Shown here: positions 27,136 through 37,542 of the stretch, piece by piece | Layout of the letters: every line of letters begins with the position of its first letter | Position numbering within the stretch: position 1 is the stretch's first letter | Assembly: GCF_018729255.1 (NCBI RefSeq) | Contig: NZ_CP076063.1 | Coordinates: forward strand, 62,001-126,000 | DNA from: Cupriavidus sp. EM10 | GTDB lineage: Bacteria; Pseudomonadota; Gammaproteobacteria; Burkholderiales; Burkholderiaceae | Direction of reading: 5' to 3' | DNA: 64,000 nucleotides | Notes under the pieces: model-generated | Database searches by the model: none | What the model was told of the DNA's origin: nothing | What the model saw: the letters and a program-made list of their open reading frames with translations, nothing else | Translations under genes and position numbers: made by a program

Positions 27136-27413
27136 TGCGTATTTCGGGGCGCGTGATCAGCGATTTCGGGGGAACGTGATCACCTGTTTCGGGCGGATGC
27201 TGATCGCTGGTTTCGGCGGAACGTGATCACTTCGGCGATGCCGCCGAAATCGGTGATCAGCTTCCCGAAACGAGTGATCACGTTGCCGAAATAGGTGATC
27301 AAGCAGCCGAAATGGGTGATCACGCACCGCAATGGGGCCGGGGTTAGGGGTGGGACTGCGCATGGACTAGAACGCCGGCGATACGCTGCTTCCTTTTTCA
27401 AGGAAGCAAGCTG

Positions 27414-28967
27414 ATGCCGGCCAACCGGATGACCATGCGCAAAATCAAGGAAGTGCTTCGCCTGAAGTGGGCGTGTGGCCTTTCGCACCGGCAGATCGCT
27501 AGGGCGACGGGTGTGAGTGTTGGCGCCGTTTCGCAGTACGCGGCAATGGCGAAGGCAGCGGGGCTGGATTGGCCGCAGGCGGACAGCCTGAACGAAGATA
27601 CGCTGGAGCAGCGGCTGTTCGGCGCGCAGAAGCCGGCCAACAGCCCGGGCGGGCGGGTGATGCCGGACTTCCCCTATCTGCATCGCGAGTTGCGCCGCAA
27701 GGGCGTGACACTGCAGTTGCTGTGGGAGGAATACCTGGAGGCGAATCCAAACGTCCCCATTTACCAATACACGCAGTTCTGCTGCCGTTACCGGGACTGG
27801 GCAGCGACGCTCAAGCGGTCCATGCGCCAGCAGCACCGCGCCGGCGAGAAGCTGTTTGCTGACTTCGCCGGTCAGATGGTGCCGATTCTGGATGCGGAGG
27901 GCGGCATTGCCTTCGAAGCCAGCATCTTCGTCGCTGTGCTCGGCGCTTCAAATTACACGTACGCGTGCGCCACCCGGGGGCAGACCACTGCCGACTGGAT
28001 CGGGGGAATGGTCTGCGCGATGGAATTCGCCGGCGGCGTGCCCGAGCTGCTTGTTCCGGACAACCCGCGCGCGCTGGTGGCTCGCCCTGACCGATACGAG
28101 CCAGTGCTGTCCCGAACTGCAGAAGACTTCGTTCATCACTACGGCACGGCCATGCTGCCAGCACGGCCACGCAAGCCGCAAGACAAGGCCAAGGTCGAGA
28201 CTGGCGTACTGATCGTCGAGCGGTGGATCCTAGCGCGGCTGCGCAATCACCGCTTCTACAGCTTGGGCGAGCTCAACAAGGCTATCAAGAAGCTCGTCGC
28301 CGACCTGAACGACCGACCGTTCAAGAAGCTGCCTGGCACGCGCCGGGAGTGGTTCGAGCGGTTGGACCGGCCAGTGCTGCGACCGCTGCCGCCGCGGCGC
28401 TACGAAGTTGCAACGTTCAAACAGTGCCGCGTCAACGTCGACTACCACGTCGAGATCGACGGCCACTACTACAGCGTGCCGCATGCCCTGGTGCGCAAGG
28501 CGGTGGAGGCTCGCGTAACTCGCCACACCATCGAGATCCTGTACGGCGGCAAACGGGTGGCGCTGCACGCGCGCAATACCCGCAAGGGCAGCCACAGCAC
28601 GGTCAAGGAACACATGCCGGTGGCCCACCGCGCGCACCTCGAATGGACGCCCGGCCGGCTGCTCAACTGGGCAGCCTCGATTGGGCCCAACGTCGCCGTC
28701 ATCGTCGAATACCAGCTCACCCACAAGAGCCATCCCGAGATGGGCTATCGCGCCTGCCTGGGTCTGCTGAGTCTGGCCAAGAAGTACAGCAAGGAGCGGC
28801 TCGAAGCCGCTTGCGCCCGCGCCGTCGCCATTGGCTCGCTCACGCGTAAGTCTGTGGTCTCCATCCTTGAAAACCATCTGGACCGGCAAGCCACTCTGCC
28901 GGTATCGCAAACCGAGTGGCATTCCCCCATGCACGACAACGTGCGCGGACCCGACTACTACCATTAG
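27414..28967 (+). CDS. istA: IS21-family transposase IstA
   Basis: DDE transposase of 517 aa. An N-terminal helix-turn-helix ([20 protein letters not shown]) is followed by the rve/DDE core: catalytic Asp in [13 protein letters not shown], second Asp in [11 protein letters not shown], and Glu near [19 protein letters not shown]. The C-terminal Mu-transposase-like beta-barrel follows ([20 protein letters not shown]). The start has a ribosome site (AAGGAAGC). istB follows after 7 bp. Confidence 0.93.
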   Translation: MPANRMTMRKIKEVLRLKWACGLSHRQIARATGVSVGAVSQYAAMAKAAGLDWPQADSLNEDTLEQRLFGAQKPANSPGGRVMPDFPYLHRELRRKGVTLQLLWEEYLEANPNVPIYQYTQFCCRYRDWAATLKRSMRQQHRAGEKLFADFAGQMVPILDAEGGIAFEASIFVAVLGASNYTYACATRGQTTADWIGGMVCAMEFAGGVPELLVPDNPRALVARPDRYEPVLSRTAEDFVHHYGTAMLPARPRKPQDKAKVETGVLIVERWILARLRNHRFYSLGELNKAIKKLVADLNDRPFKKLPGTRREWFERLDRPVLRPLPPRRYEVATFKQCRVNVDYHVEIDGHYYSVPHALVRKAVEARVTRHTIEILYGGKRVALHARNTRKGSHSTVKEHMPVAHRAHLEWTPGRLLNWAASIGPNVAVIVEYQLTHKSHPEMGYRACLGLLSLAKKYSKERLEAACARAVAIGSLTRKSVVSILENHLDRQATLPVSQTEWHSPMHDNVRGPDYYH

Positions 28968-28974
28968 GAAAACT

Positions 28975-29730
28975 ATGCTGATGCAACACACCGTCGGCCA
29001 GCTCAAGGCCCTGAAGCTCGACGGGATGGCGCGGGCCTTCGAGGAACAGTCTGCCCTGACCGCCAGCTCCAGCCTGCCGTTCGAAGAACGCTTCTCCATG
29101 CTGGTCGACCGGGAGATTGCTTGGCGTGACACCAGGCGCCTGGAGCGGCTGCTGCGCTCGGCCAAGCTCAAGCACGCCCAGGCATGCCTCGAGGATGTGG
29201 TCTATGACGGCAGCCGCGGTCTTGACCAGCGGCTGGTCGCCAGCCTGGCCAGTTGCGACTGGATCCGCAATGCTCAGAGTCTCATCCTTACCGGGGCGAC
29301 CGGTGCCGGCAAGTCCTGGCTGGCCTGTGCGTTTGCTCAGCAGGCCTGTCGGCAGGGATTCTCTGCGCTCTACCTGCGGGTGCCGCGACTGTTCGAGGAA
29401 CTGCAGATCGCCCACGGCGACGGGAGCTTCACCCGCCGCCTGGCACAGCTCGCGCGCATCGATGTCCTGGTGCTGGACGACTGGGGCCTACAGGAGCCTT
29501 CTAAAAGCGCACGCGGCGATCTGCTGGAAGTTCTGGACGATCGCGTCGGCACCCGCTCGACCATCGTGACCAGCCAGCTCCCGATCGAGCATTGGCACCA
29601 GTGGTTGGATGATCCGACGCTGGCTGACGCCATTCTGGACCGGCTGGTCCACCAGGCGCACAAGGTATCGCTCAAAGGCGAATCCATGCGCAAGCGCTCG
29701 GCTACCGACGTCAAGAAACGGGCATCGTGA
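28975..29730 (+). CDS. istB: IS21-family helper ATPase IstB
   Basis: AAA+ ATPase of 251 aa that assists IstA in target capture and transposition. Walker A is [16 protein letters not shown] (about residue 103), Walker B is [12 protein letters not shown], and sensor-like text [14 protein letters not shown] follows. The N-terminus [20 protein letters not shown] is typical of IstB. The start at 28975 lies 7 bp after istA. Confidence 0.93.
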   Translation: MLMQHTVGQLKALKLDGMARAFEEQSALTASSSLPFEERFSMLVDREIAWRDTRRLERLLRSAKLKHAQACLEDVVYDGSRGLDQRLVASLASCDWIRNAQSLILTGATGAGKSWLACAFAQQACRQGFSALYLRVPRLFEELQIAHGDGSFTRRLAQLARIDVLVLDDWGLQEPSKSARGDLLEVLDDRVGTRSTIVTSQLPIEHWHQWLDDPTLADAILDRLVHQAHKVSLKGESMRKRSATDVKKRAS

Positions 29731-29823
29731 TCACCTACGCTACAATCTCCTGACCGCGCAGTACCACCTTCCTTCCCTGATCACGTTCGCCGAAACCGCT
29801 GATCACCTTCACCGAAATCCGCA

Positions 29824-29831
29824 GCCGGCGG
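29824..29831. repeat. IS21 target-site duplication, right copy
   Basis: GCCGGCGG, pairs with 27128-27135. Confidence 0.9.
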
Positions 29832-30525
29832 CGTGCTCACACAGGGTCTGGCGCAATGGCATGGTCATCAGGGTGGCGTTGCCGGCGGCGGCCAGCAAGT
29901 GGTCCAGGCAGGCCTGCAGCTCGTCGATGCTCGCACTCTCCAGCGCCAGACGGCAGCGGATGCGGCTGCCCAGCGGGATCAGGTCCTCGCGGCTGAACTT
30001 CTCCGGCAGGCGAGCGTCGCCGGCAAGCACCACGCACAGCAGCAATTGCGAGTCGAAGCGTGCCTGTGCGAGCAGGCGCAGTTCCGAGAGGGCTGGCACC
30101 GCCATCTCCTGGGCTTCATCGATGAGCAGCACGCAGCGGCGGCGGCTGGCCTCCATGTGGGTGAGCCAGCGCTCGCGCAGCGCCTTGAAGCCGCCCCAGC
30201 GATTGTGGGGCTTGAGCGGTACGGTAAAGATGTCGCTGAGCTCGCGATAGAAGTCCGCCAGATTGCTCTGTGGGTGAGCGATCGAGCCGACCATCAGATC
30301 GGGGACGCGCATGAGGCGCTGATGGAGCAGGCGCAGCGTGACGCTCTTGCCGCAACCGGGGTCGCCATGCACCATGGCGAAGCCGCCTTCGCGGGCCATA
30401 CCGTTCTCAATGCGCCAGCAGAAGTGATCGAGCTTGGGTGGCACGAACACGGCCTCGACGGGGATGTCCTGGGCGAAGGGGTTGAACTTCAGACCGTACA
30501 AGGCCAGCAGGTTGGGTTGATTCAT
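29824..30525 (-). pseudogene. 5' part of transposon AAA ATPase (ExeA/TniB-like), split by IS21
   Basis: Encodes MNQPNLLALYGLKFNPFAQD, Walker A GDPGCGKSVTLRLLH, Walker B CVLLIDEAQEMAVPALSELR and an AAA lid, ending in CEHAAG at the IS21 junction. The family pairs with DDE transposases to choose and hold target DNA. The start overlaps the transposase stop by 4 bp. The missing 3' end is present at 26996-27127, in frame once the IS is removed. As it stands the ATPase loses about its last 45 residues. Confidence 0.88.
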
Positions 30526-31961
30526 AGCTTGGTGGGTGCGGGTGGGAGATAGGCCGGCGGCAGGCCGGTGGCGGCGTGTTCGGCGAGCAACTGACGCAGC
30601 AGCGGCGCAGTGCCAGCCTGCGCGGGTTCCTCGTTAGCAGGCGAGGCACCCTTGGCCGTGAGATGCGCGCGCCGTGCGTCGGCATTGGCAGACTTGTCCA
30701 GCGGGAACACGGCGGCCAGGATCGCGCCGATGCGCGCATCGATCAGGTCGACTTGGGAGAGATCCCAGCGCGCGTAGCTCAGGCAGACTTGCTCGAGGTG
30801 GCGGTAAGCGCCGGGGATCTCGAAGCGCACGCCGTCCAACGTGAAGGTGCCGTCGGTTCTGCGCTGGCGGCGATGCTGGCGGATACGGAAGGCCCGGCGC
30901 AAGGCCAGCGCCTCGGGACTGGGGCGCGAGACGTCGGCACAGGACAGGTAGCGCTGCAGAGGCGTCGCCTCGAGTTCGGCGTGTTCCTTGTGGTGGTATT
31001 CCTGCTCGACCCAGGCCTGCGTGGCGAGGTTCAATTGCTCCAGGGTGAGGTGCGACTCACCTTCGAGCATGGCCATCAGCCGGGACTCGAGCTGTCCCCA
31101 GAAGCGTTCCTGCTTGGCATTCTGGTATGGGCTGTAGGGCAAGGTAGTCTGGTGCAGGATGCCCAGACTGGCCAGCCCCTCGACGAACTCGTCGGCCATC
31201 ATGGCTGCGCCGTTATCGGTCATGATGGCCCGCGGCAGCCCTCGCTTCATGATCGCCTGCGAGACGCCGTGCACCAGCGAGGCAGTGGTCTCGTCGAGGA
31301 ACCACTGCAGGTGGCAGACCAGCCGCGAATGGTCGTCCATAATGCAGAGCAGCAGCGGCTTGTGCCACTGCCCATCGGGGGTGAGCACCTTGCGCGAACC
31401 ATGGTGGAAGTCCAGGTGCCAGAGCGCGGCCACGTGGTCGACCTCGTAGCTACGCACCTCGCGTGCCTCGCGGCGAGCCGCAGCAGCGATGGCCCCATCC
31501 GTGCTCGAGCGCGGGGTTGGCTTGCGCACCAGACCCTGCGCCTTCAGATACCGGCACACCGTGGTGTAGGACGGCAGCGTGTCCGGGCCATCCTTGGTCG
31601 CGACGCGCAGGTTGTCGTAATGCAACTGCATGGTCCAGCCGGGGTGCTGACGGTACTGCTCGACCAGCGCTTCGATGATGGCTGGGCTCAGACTGACGAA
31701 GTGGCCGCAATCGTCGCGCAGTCGGTTCTTGAGTTGATCGACCGGATCCTGGACGTGACGGGCCCGGTAATACCAGCGTTCGATGGAAGACGCGCCGAAC
31801 TGAACGTCGGCGCCGGTGATGGGGTGCCGCCAGACCTTGGCGGCCAGTGCCTGGAACGCTTGCTGCAATTCTCCTTTGGCAGGCGGCGAAGCCAGCAAAG
31901 GGCCAATGACCGAGAAGCGCAAGCGCGCCCATCGGTTGCGATGATCAATCGATAGTGACAT
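30522..31961 (-). CDS. DDE transposase of the TniA/TniB-like transposon
   Basis: A 479-aa integrase-core transposase. The catalytic residues are visible as Asp in ALWHLDFHHGSRKV, Asp in AIMTDNGAAMMAD and Glu in YQNAKQERFWGQLES. An N-terminal DNA-binding region precedes the core, and a C-terminal basic tail (FRIRQHRRQRRTDG) follows. It overlaps the ATPase gene by 4 bp. The arrangement is analogous to TniA-TniB or IstA-IstB, but it belongs to neither exactly. The frame is intact. Confidence 0.85.
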   Translation of the reverse strand: MSLSIDHRNRWARLRFSVIGPLLASPPAKGELQQAFQALAAKVWRHPITGADVQFGASSIERWYYRARHVQDPVDQLKNRLRDDCGHFVSLSPAIIEALVEQYRQHPGWTMQLHYDNLRVATKDGPDTLPSYTTVCRYLKAQGLVRKPTPRSSTDGAIAAAARREAREVRSYEVDHVAALWHLDFHHGSRKVLTPDGQWHKPLLLCIMDDHSRLVCHLQWFLDETTASLVHGVSQAIMKRGLPRAIMTDNGAAMMADEFVEGLASLGILHQTTLPYSPYQNAKQERFWGQLESRLMAMLEGESHLTLEQLNLATQAWVEQEYHHKEHAELEATPLQRYLSCADVSRPSPEALALRRAFRIRQHRRQRRTDGTFTLDGVRFEIPGAYRHLEQVCLSYARWDLSQVDLIDARIGAILAAVFPLDKSANADARRAHLTAKGASPANEEPAQAGTAPLLRQLLAEHAATGLPPAYLPPAPTKL

Positions 31962-32071
31962 GACTCTCCGTTGGGGGATAACGGGAGCAGGCTACGGGCA
32001 GTGCGGGTGACCCGCCATCGACATGTTCTGCGGGAGATTCCCCTATCTGGCGCATCCCTCAGCCAGCGTGG

Positions 32072-32710
32072 TCAGGCCGGGCCCAGCAGCAGAAGCAACA
32101 CCGCGGCCAGACGCTCGTCTTCGCTGTCGTGCTCGACCGATTGCAGCAGGCAGTCGGGATAGATGAACGGCTCGGGCGTTGGCGGGATGAGGCCACGCAG
32201 CCACCGACCGACGGGGGTCTTGGGGAAGGTCTCGGTCCACCACTGACGCCAGCGCTTGAGCGTGGCCCAACTGATCGCCGGCAGGCCGTCCAGGCAGGCG
32301 CCAGTGGCACGGCTCGATCGCAGTACCAGGACAATGGCCAGCCAGACACGCCGGCCGAGAAAGCGCACCGAATCGGGCGTCATGCGTTTGCGGCATCCGG
32401 CACAGCACAGGCTCAGGCGCGTATTGCAGTCCGGGTGTGCTGCCGGTGGGCATCCGCGCGGCTTACGCGGATAGTTGGCACTGTGCAGCACAGAGCCGCA
32501 ATGGCAGCAGCCCCTGTCTCGCGCCACCTTCATCAAGTCTTCGTCGATCCGGCGCAACAGGGCAAAAACGCTGGCGTTTGTAGCAAGGCATGGCACACTG
32601 CTGAGGTCTCCTTCATTGCTCGACACAATAAAGGCGACATCTTCCCTCAGGCGCGTGCATGCACGCTCCCTGAGGGAACCCCTCCAGCGTCCATCACCGT
32701 TCTTGCTCAA
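32072..32710 (-). CDS. Zinc-finger accessory protein of the transposon
   Basis: About 212 aa. The core DRGCCHCGSVLHSANYPRKP and LSLCCAGCRKRMTPDSVRFL shows two Cys pairs of a zinc-binding domain, followed by a helical part (ATLKRWRQWWTETFPKTPVG). It lies upstream of the DDE transposase on the same strand. The likely start may be further downstream (a Met at KVARDRG, residue 60), since the first 55 residues overlap the element's end. It probably helps DNA binding or target choice, which is an inference from position. Confidence 0.7.
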   Translation of the reverse strand: MSKNGDGRWRGSLRERACTRLREDVAFIVSSNEGDLSSVPCLATNASVFALLRRIDEDLMKVARDRGCCHCGSVLHSANYPRKPRGCPPAAHPDCNTRLSLCCAGCRKRMTPDSVRFLGRRVWLAIVLVLRSSRATGACLDGLPAISWATLKRWRQWWTETFPKTPVGRWLRGLIPPTPEPFIYPDCLLQSVEHDSEDERLAAVLLLLLGPA

Positions 32711-32728
32711 ATCCCCACGCTTTCGGCA

Positions 32729-32911
32729 TCACGAAAGCTGCTTATGCACAGGCAATTCCCCGAACGGATTAAGTTCGAGATAGTCCGCCGACTCATGTTG
32801 TTGGCCAACATAGTCCACACTGACTTTCTCATAGGGAACGCTCAGCATGTTCAAGAGAAGTCGAATCTTGTAGCAACTTCCCGACAGCTCAAAATCATGT
32901 AAGCGAATCAT
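32729..32911 (-). pseudogene. Glutathione S-transferase-like (NdmE-like) N-terminal fragment
   Basis: MIRLHDFELSGSCYKIRLLL and LELNPFGELPV are the N-terminal thioredoxin fold of a GST-like protein, very similar to the NdmE-like protein at 35082-35755 (MITLYDYELSGNCYKVRLLL). After ELPV the frame enters transposon DNA and stops (HKQLS). The remaining about 150 residues are gone. The gene was cut by the transposon. It lies beyond the terminator that ends the frmB operon. Confidence 0.8.
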
Positions 32912-32924
32912 GAAATCTCCAACA

Positions 32925-32962
32925 AAAAAGCGTTCCGGAGCCACGGAGCCCACCGGAACGCC
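32925..32962 (-). terminator. Terminator after frmB
   Basis: Perfect 9-bp stem GCGTTCCGG / CCGGAACGC with a 14-base loop and a T-run on the minus strand (AAAAAA at 32925-32930). It ends the ndmC-D-E-frmA-frmB transcript. Confidence 0.82.
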
Positions 32963-33001
32963 GGAAGGAGCAGCGAGACACACGCTGCAAGGATCAGACG
33001 G

Positions 33002-33858
33002 TCAAGAACCTAACTCAGAGGCGTGATGCCTGAGGTGGTCCTCCATGAAGGAAGAAATAAAGTAGTAGCCGTGGTCATACCCAGGATGTTTGCGCAGCCT
33101 CAGCGGTTGGCCTGCTATCTCGCATGCTGCGCGGAGAGTCTCCGGATACAACTGTTCTTCCAGGAATTTGTCATCAAGTCCTTGGTCGATCAGTATTCCG
33201 CCTGGGAAGACGGCGCGCCCGGCTCGCCGAATCAGCAGCGTCGCGTCGTAGTCCGTCCACTTACTTTGCTCAACGCCGAGATATCGAGTGAAGGCTTTGA
33301 TACCCCATGGGCATGCCACCGGGTTGGCAATTGGCGCAAACGCCGAGACGGATCGAAACTGGTCCGGATTCCGCAAAGCGATCACCAGAGCGCCGTGACC
33401 ACCCATCGAGTGCCCGAAGATTCCGACCCGTCGTTGATCGACAGGGAAGTTCTCCATTACCTCGCTGAAGAGCTCGCGGACAACGTAGCTATACATGCGG
33501 TAGTTTGTGGCCCATGGCGCGTCTGTGGCATCGACGTAGAAGCCCGCTGCCACACCAAAGTCCCAACTCTCCCGATCTCCTGCAATCTCGACCCCTCTCG
33601 GGCTCGTGTCGGGGGCCACCAACACCAAACCAAGCTCAGAGGCGACCCGTTGAGCGCCAGACTTCGTCGCAAACGTCTCCTCCGTGCAGGTAAGCCCAGC
33701 CAGATAGAAGAGCGCCGGGCAGCGCTCCCTCTCAAGGCTTGCGGCGGCAAGTACACCGAGAAGCGCATGCTGGTCCCGGTCTCCTTGGATGCGTGCTCGT
33801 AGAACCGTTGCAGGCCGCCGAAGCAGGCGTGCTCAGATACTGGCTTCAAGTTGCTCAT
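33002..33858 (-). CDS. frmB: S-formylglutathione hydrolase FrmB, frameshifted
   Basis: Esterase-D-family enzyme that hydrolyses S-formylglutathione to formate and glutathione, the second step of formaldehyde detoxification. Marks are the nucleophile Ser in [16 protein letters not shown], Asp in [16 protein letters not shown] and His in [15 protein letters not shown]. The start [20 protein letters not shown] is typical. The frame breaks near 33730 (one T lost) between LPPQAL and [16 protein letters not shown]. The merged length of about 285 aa is normal. It follows frmA by 8 bp. Confidence 0.88.
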
Positions 33859-33866
33859 GATGGTAC

Positions 33867-34979
33867 CTAGTAGAGCACCACCGAACGGATCGACTCGCCG
33901 CTCTTCATCAGATCGAAGGCGTCGTTGATCGATTCCAGCGGAAGCCTGTGGGTAATCAGATCGTCAATGTTCAGTTTCCCTTCCATGTACCAGTCGACGA
34001 TCTTCGGCACATCCGTCCGACCACGAGCGCCACCGAATGCAGAGCCCTTCCACTCACGACCTGTCACCAACTGGAACGGACGAGTCGAGATTTCGGCGCC
34101 GGCCTCGGCGACACCGATGACAATGGATTTGCCCCAACCCTTGTGGCAGCACTCCAGTGCCTGGCGCATGACCTTCGTATTGCCGATGCACTCGAAGGAA
34201 TAGTCTGCGCCTCCGTCTGTCAATTGGATGATGTGATCGACGACGTTTTCAACGTCCCTCGGGTTCACAAAGTGGGTCATGCCGAATTTCCGAGCCATTG
34301 CTTCCCGACCAGGGTTCAAGTCGACCCCAATGATCTTGTTGGCGCCGACCATCTTGGCTGCCTGAATAACGTTCAGCCCGATCCCGCCCAAACCAAATAC
34401 CACCACGTTCGCACCGGCCTCCACCTTTGCCGTGAACAGCACTGCGCCTACACCGGTCGTCACGCCGCAGCCGATATAGCAGACCTTGTCGAAAGGGGCG
34501 TCCGGGCGAATCTTTGCGAGGGCGATTTCGGGAACCACGATATGGTTCGCGAAGGTCGACGTCCCCATGTAGTGGAAGATCGGCGTGCCGTCGATCGAGA
34601 AGCGCGCCGTGCCATCGGGCATGAGACCCTTGCCCTGTGTTGCACGAATCGACTGACAGAGATTCGTCTTCTGCGACAGGCAGAACTTGCACTGCCGGCA
34701 TTCCGGCGTGTACAGAGGGATCACGTGATCGCCTGGCTTGAGCGAGGTCACGCCATGCCCAACTTCCGTCACGATACCGGCACCTTCGTGGCCCAGGATG
34801 GCGGGGAAGATACCCTCGGGATCTGCGCCCGAGAGTGTGTAGTAGTCGGTGTGGCATACACCCGTTGCTTTGATCTCGACGAGCACCTCGCCAGCTCGCG
34901 GACCCGCCAGGTCCACTTCTTCAACGCTAAGGGGGGCGCCAGCTTTCCAGGCAATAGCAGCTTTCGTTTTCATCTTCAA
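33867..34979 (-). CDS. frmA: S-(hydroxymethyl)glutathione dehydrogenase (class III ADH) FrmA
   Basis: Zinc- and NAD-dependent enzyme that oxidises the glutathione adduct of formaldehyde, 370 aa. Catalytic zinc ligands lie in [13 protein letters not shown] and [12 protein letters not shown]; the structural zinc has four Cys in [18 protein letters not shown]. The NAD site is [16 protein letters not shown]. In methylxanthine degraders frmA and frmB remove the formaldehyde released by N-demethylation, and that is the setting here. A start at 34973 is also possible. Confidence 0.93.
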   Translation of the reverse strand: MKMKTKAAIAWKAGAPLSVEEVDLAGPRAGEVLVEIKATGVCHTDYYTLSGADPEGIFPAILGHEGAGIVTEVGHGVTSLKPGDHVIPLYTPECRQCKFCLSQKTNLCQSIRATQGKGLMPDGTARFSIDGTPIFHYMGTSTFANHIVVPEIALAKIRPDAPFDKVCYIGCGVTTGVGAVLFTAKVEAGANVVVFGLGGIGLNVIQAAKMVGANKIIGVDLNPGREAMARKFGMTHFVNPRDVENVVDHIIQLTDGGADYSFECIGNTKVMRQALECCHKGWGKSIVIGVAEAGAEISTRPFQLVTGREWKGSAFGGARGRTDVPKIVDWYMEGKLNIDDLITHRLPLESINDAFDLMKSGESIRSVVLY

Positions 34980-35081
34980 ATAACCTTCCGATTGAGATAT
35001 CTAAGAATTGAGCGGTATCCCGCGCAGGGCAGGCGTGCCATCAAGTCGCTTCGATGGCACGCCTGCGGACAGACAATTCAT

Positions 35082-35755
35082 TCAACGCATCGCAACTACA
35101 GCCGCTGCTGGCTCGTCGAGCTGACGTGAAGTGGGAAAAACGCCGGACATCACGATGAAGCCGGGTAGCCGCTTGATCTGATCGGTCCACCGACGGACTG
35201 CGGGGTAATCGCCGAGCGATACGCCACCCTCATCGGACAAAGCGATATATGGGAAGCACGCAATATCCGCAATCGTGGGGTGCGAAGCGTCGCAAAGAAA
35301 CTTCCCGCCCATTTGCTCGCGCCGCCAAAGGTGTTCATCCAGTATGCGCAGCAACTCGTGGGACCTCTTCCTGCAAGCTTCAGCATCAAAGTCGAAGAAA
35401 AACAGATCATGAAGACGCGCCGCAGAAATGGAGCCGGTCAGGCTATCTGCGAAAGACAGCCACATTTGCACTTCACCCGCAAGGCGGGCATCGCTGACCG
35501 GGTACCAAAGGTTCGACGTGTCGTAACGCTTGGCCAAATAGACAAGAATCGCCTGCGCGTCCCGAATCGAAAATCGCCGTCCGTCAGTGCCGGTAGCTGC
35601 CCCAAGGGATTGACCCGCAAGAATGCGTCGGACTTGTGCTGTCTGCTTGGGTAGAACTCGACCGGTTCGTTCTGGTAGTCAATTCCCAGAATGTTGAGCA
35701 ACAGACGAACCTTGTAGCAGTTGCCGGATAGCTCGTAGTCGTAAAGCGTAATCAT
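35082..35755 (-). CDS. ndmE: GST-like protein NdmE, frameshifted
   Basis: GST-fold protein of about 224 aa. N-terminal thioredoxin domain: MITLYDYELSGNCYKVRLLL and RVNPLGQLPALTDGDF. C-terminal helical domain: RYDTSNLWYPVSDARLAGEV then HPTIADIACFPYIALSDEGG. The frame breaks near 35575, where one T lost from a T run explains the shift to AQAILVYLAKRYD. In Pseudomonas putida CBB5 NdmE is a GST-like structural partner needed for the soluble NdmC-NdmD-NdmE complex. The order ndmC-ndmD-ndmE on one strand supports that identity. Confidence 0.8.
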
Positions 35756-35766
35756 GGGGGTTCTCT

Positions 35767-37517
35767 TTAAATGTCCAGGACGATCTTGCCGTTCTTGCAA
35801 CGCGACACGCACGGCATGATCCACTTCCCGCTTTCGCGCTCCGCCTTGGAGAGATACGTGTCATGGTGCTCCAGGTCGCCACTGAGGACGCCGGTCATGC
35901 AGGTTCCGCAGACGCCCTGCTCGCAGGATGCCTCGATGGTTACCCCGTTCTCCCAGCACGCCTTCAGCAGGCTCTTGTCTGACGGCACACTGAAAGACTT
36001 TCCGGACTTGGCGAGTTCCACCTCGAACGAATCGCCGCCCGTCGGGATGTCGTCATTCTTGAAAAGTTCGAAGCGAATGGACTCTTCGGGGATGCCCCGC
36101 GCCGCGGCAACTTCGCTTACGCAGTTGATCATCACCCCCGGCCCGCATGTGTAAACCTCTGTTTGGGCAGGGTCTACGGCGGCGAGCATGGCCATCAGCT
36201 TCTCGCGAGTCGCAACGCCATCCAGGCCTGCGTAAAGATGGACGCTCGGACCCAAGTCGCGCAAGCGCTCGCCGAATGGCGAATGCTCTGCTCCCCTGAC
36301 AAAGTAGTGCAACTCAAAGTCATCGCCTCCAGCCTGCAGCGCCTGGGCCATGGCGAGAATCGGTGTTATGCCAATGCCGCCGGCGATAAGTACCGGGCGC
36401 TTTCCGTTTCGAATAAGAGGGAACGCATTGCGTGGTACCGTAATGGAGAGTTCGGTTCCCTCCTTCACCTGCGCATGCATGGATTCGGAACCGCCCCGGG
36501 ACATCGCCTCGCGCTTTACGCCGATGATGAATGAGTCACGCTCACTTGGACTGTTGACCACGGAGTATTGCCGTACACATCCAGCCGGGGTAGTCACGCT
36601 GATATGCATGCCAGGCGAGAGCTGCGGCATCGTCCGGCCCTTAGGCTTCAGCCACAGCGAGATAATGTCTTCGGTTTCCTGCAGGCGGGCGGTGACTTCG
36701 CATTTGAATTCGGTTGACGCAGGCCGAGGGAACGGCACCACCACCGCAGGCACTTCCGCTGCAACCGGCGCCGTCGCATGGATTTCTCGATCTTCGGCGC
36801 ACTGGCATGCGTCGCCTCCATTGCGCGGCGGAACTCCGTAAGAATCGTTGAGAAGTGAGTCCTGAAACCCACGGTCGCGGTATTCGCCGCGAAGACCATT
36901 GTGTGCACGATGCACTTCTGCCCAGAGGTCGGCTGCAGAAGGAACACCAATACCTTCGACTCCTGGTGTCGTTCGATTCGAATCAATCCGTCTGCAATCA
37001 CTTCGGCGCGCGACTCGCCATCCAGTACTTCCGAGAATCGGTTGGCCTGTGCAAGCAACGCTTCGCTGACTTCTTCTTGCGATGCATTGATCGGAAGGCT
37101 GCGAAGGCCTGTCCGGACCTGCCCGGGATAGCCCAGTTGCAGGGCTTCAGGTTCGACCAGCGGCGTTCCGAGAGACGCCCATACCAACCCGTCCTTTTCG
37201 GACACGGCGAAGGTGGCAACGCAAGCAGAGCTCGGCTCAGTTGCTTCGCGGTGGGCGGGAACGAAAGTGCAACCACCGCTGCCGGTCTCATACGTCCACC
37301 CGTGATACTGGCACCTCAGTTCGTTACCGAGGTTCACGCCCAGCGACAGGCGTAGCCCGCGATGAGGGCAACGGTTCTCCCAGGCATTGACCATGCCATT
37401 GTCATCGCGCCAAAGGGCGAGTTCTTGACCTGCGAGGCTTGTCTGATAAACGTGGCGCGACGGAAGATCCGTGGCACTGGCGATCGGATACCAGCGATTC
37501 GTATCTAATGATTTCAT
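35767..37517 (-). CDS. ndmD: NdmD-like Rieske-reductase fusion, frameshifted
   Basis: NADH-dependent reductase that feeds electrons to the Ndm oxygenases. It has an extra N-terminal Rieske domain (C50-P-H52 ... C69-x2-H72 in ENRCPHRG and LRCQYHGW), then a middle domain, a flavin/NAD part (RQYSVVNSPSERDSFIIGVK; VLIAGGIGITPILAMAQALQ) and a C-terminal plant-type ferredoxin (CEQGVCGTC ... C). The frame breaks near 36790: KIEKS becomes HATAPVAAEVPAVVVPFPRP when an A is restored. The merged length, about 583 aa, fits NdmD. The internal Rieske domain is the family's unusual hallmark. Confidence 0.87.
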
Positions 37518-37542
37518 TTTGGAGGACTCTCTATTCGTTCGC

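Larger units (their letters stand above)
27136..29823 (+). mobile_element. IS21-family insertion sequence, 2,688 bp
   Basis: Complete element with istA and istB. The ends match: the left end TGCGTATTTCGG...GTGATCAGCG and the inverted right end TGCGGATTTCGG...GTGATCAGCG agree over about 47 bp. Several internal GTGATCA-spaced repeats (27150-27320) are likely transposase-binding sites. The flanking direct repeat GCCGGCGG (27128-27135 and 29824-29831) is an 8-bp target duplication, normal for IS21. It interrupts the ATPase gene of the surrounding transposon. Confidence 0.92.
26587..32750 (-). mobile_element. TniA/TniB-like transposon (DDE transposase + ATPase + zinc protein), interrupted by IS21
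   Basis: Minus-strand gene order: zinc-finger protein (32072-32710), DDE transposase (30522-31961), ExeA/TniB-type ATPase (30525 to 26996, split) and a small protein (26728-26999). The gene overlaps are transposon-like. Outer borders are set by truncated genes: a SRAP fragment on the left and a GST fragment on the right. The strings TGATGGACGTGGCG (26641-26654 and 26963-26976) and, inverted, TGATGGACGCTGG near 32690 may be transposase-binding repeats. Exact termini and target duplication are not resolved. Confidence 0.65.

Noticed and set aside
27150..27320. Short repeated GTGATCA/TTTCGG units that look like a small CRISPR or iteron array
   Set aside because: They lie inside the IS21 left end, recur at its right end in inverted form and fit transposase-binding repeats; unit spacing is too short and irregular for CRISPR.
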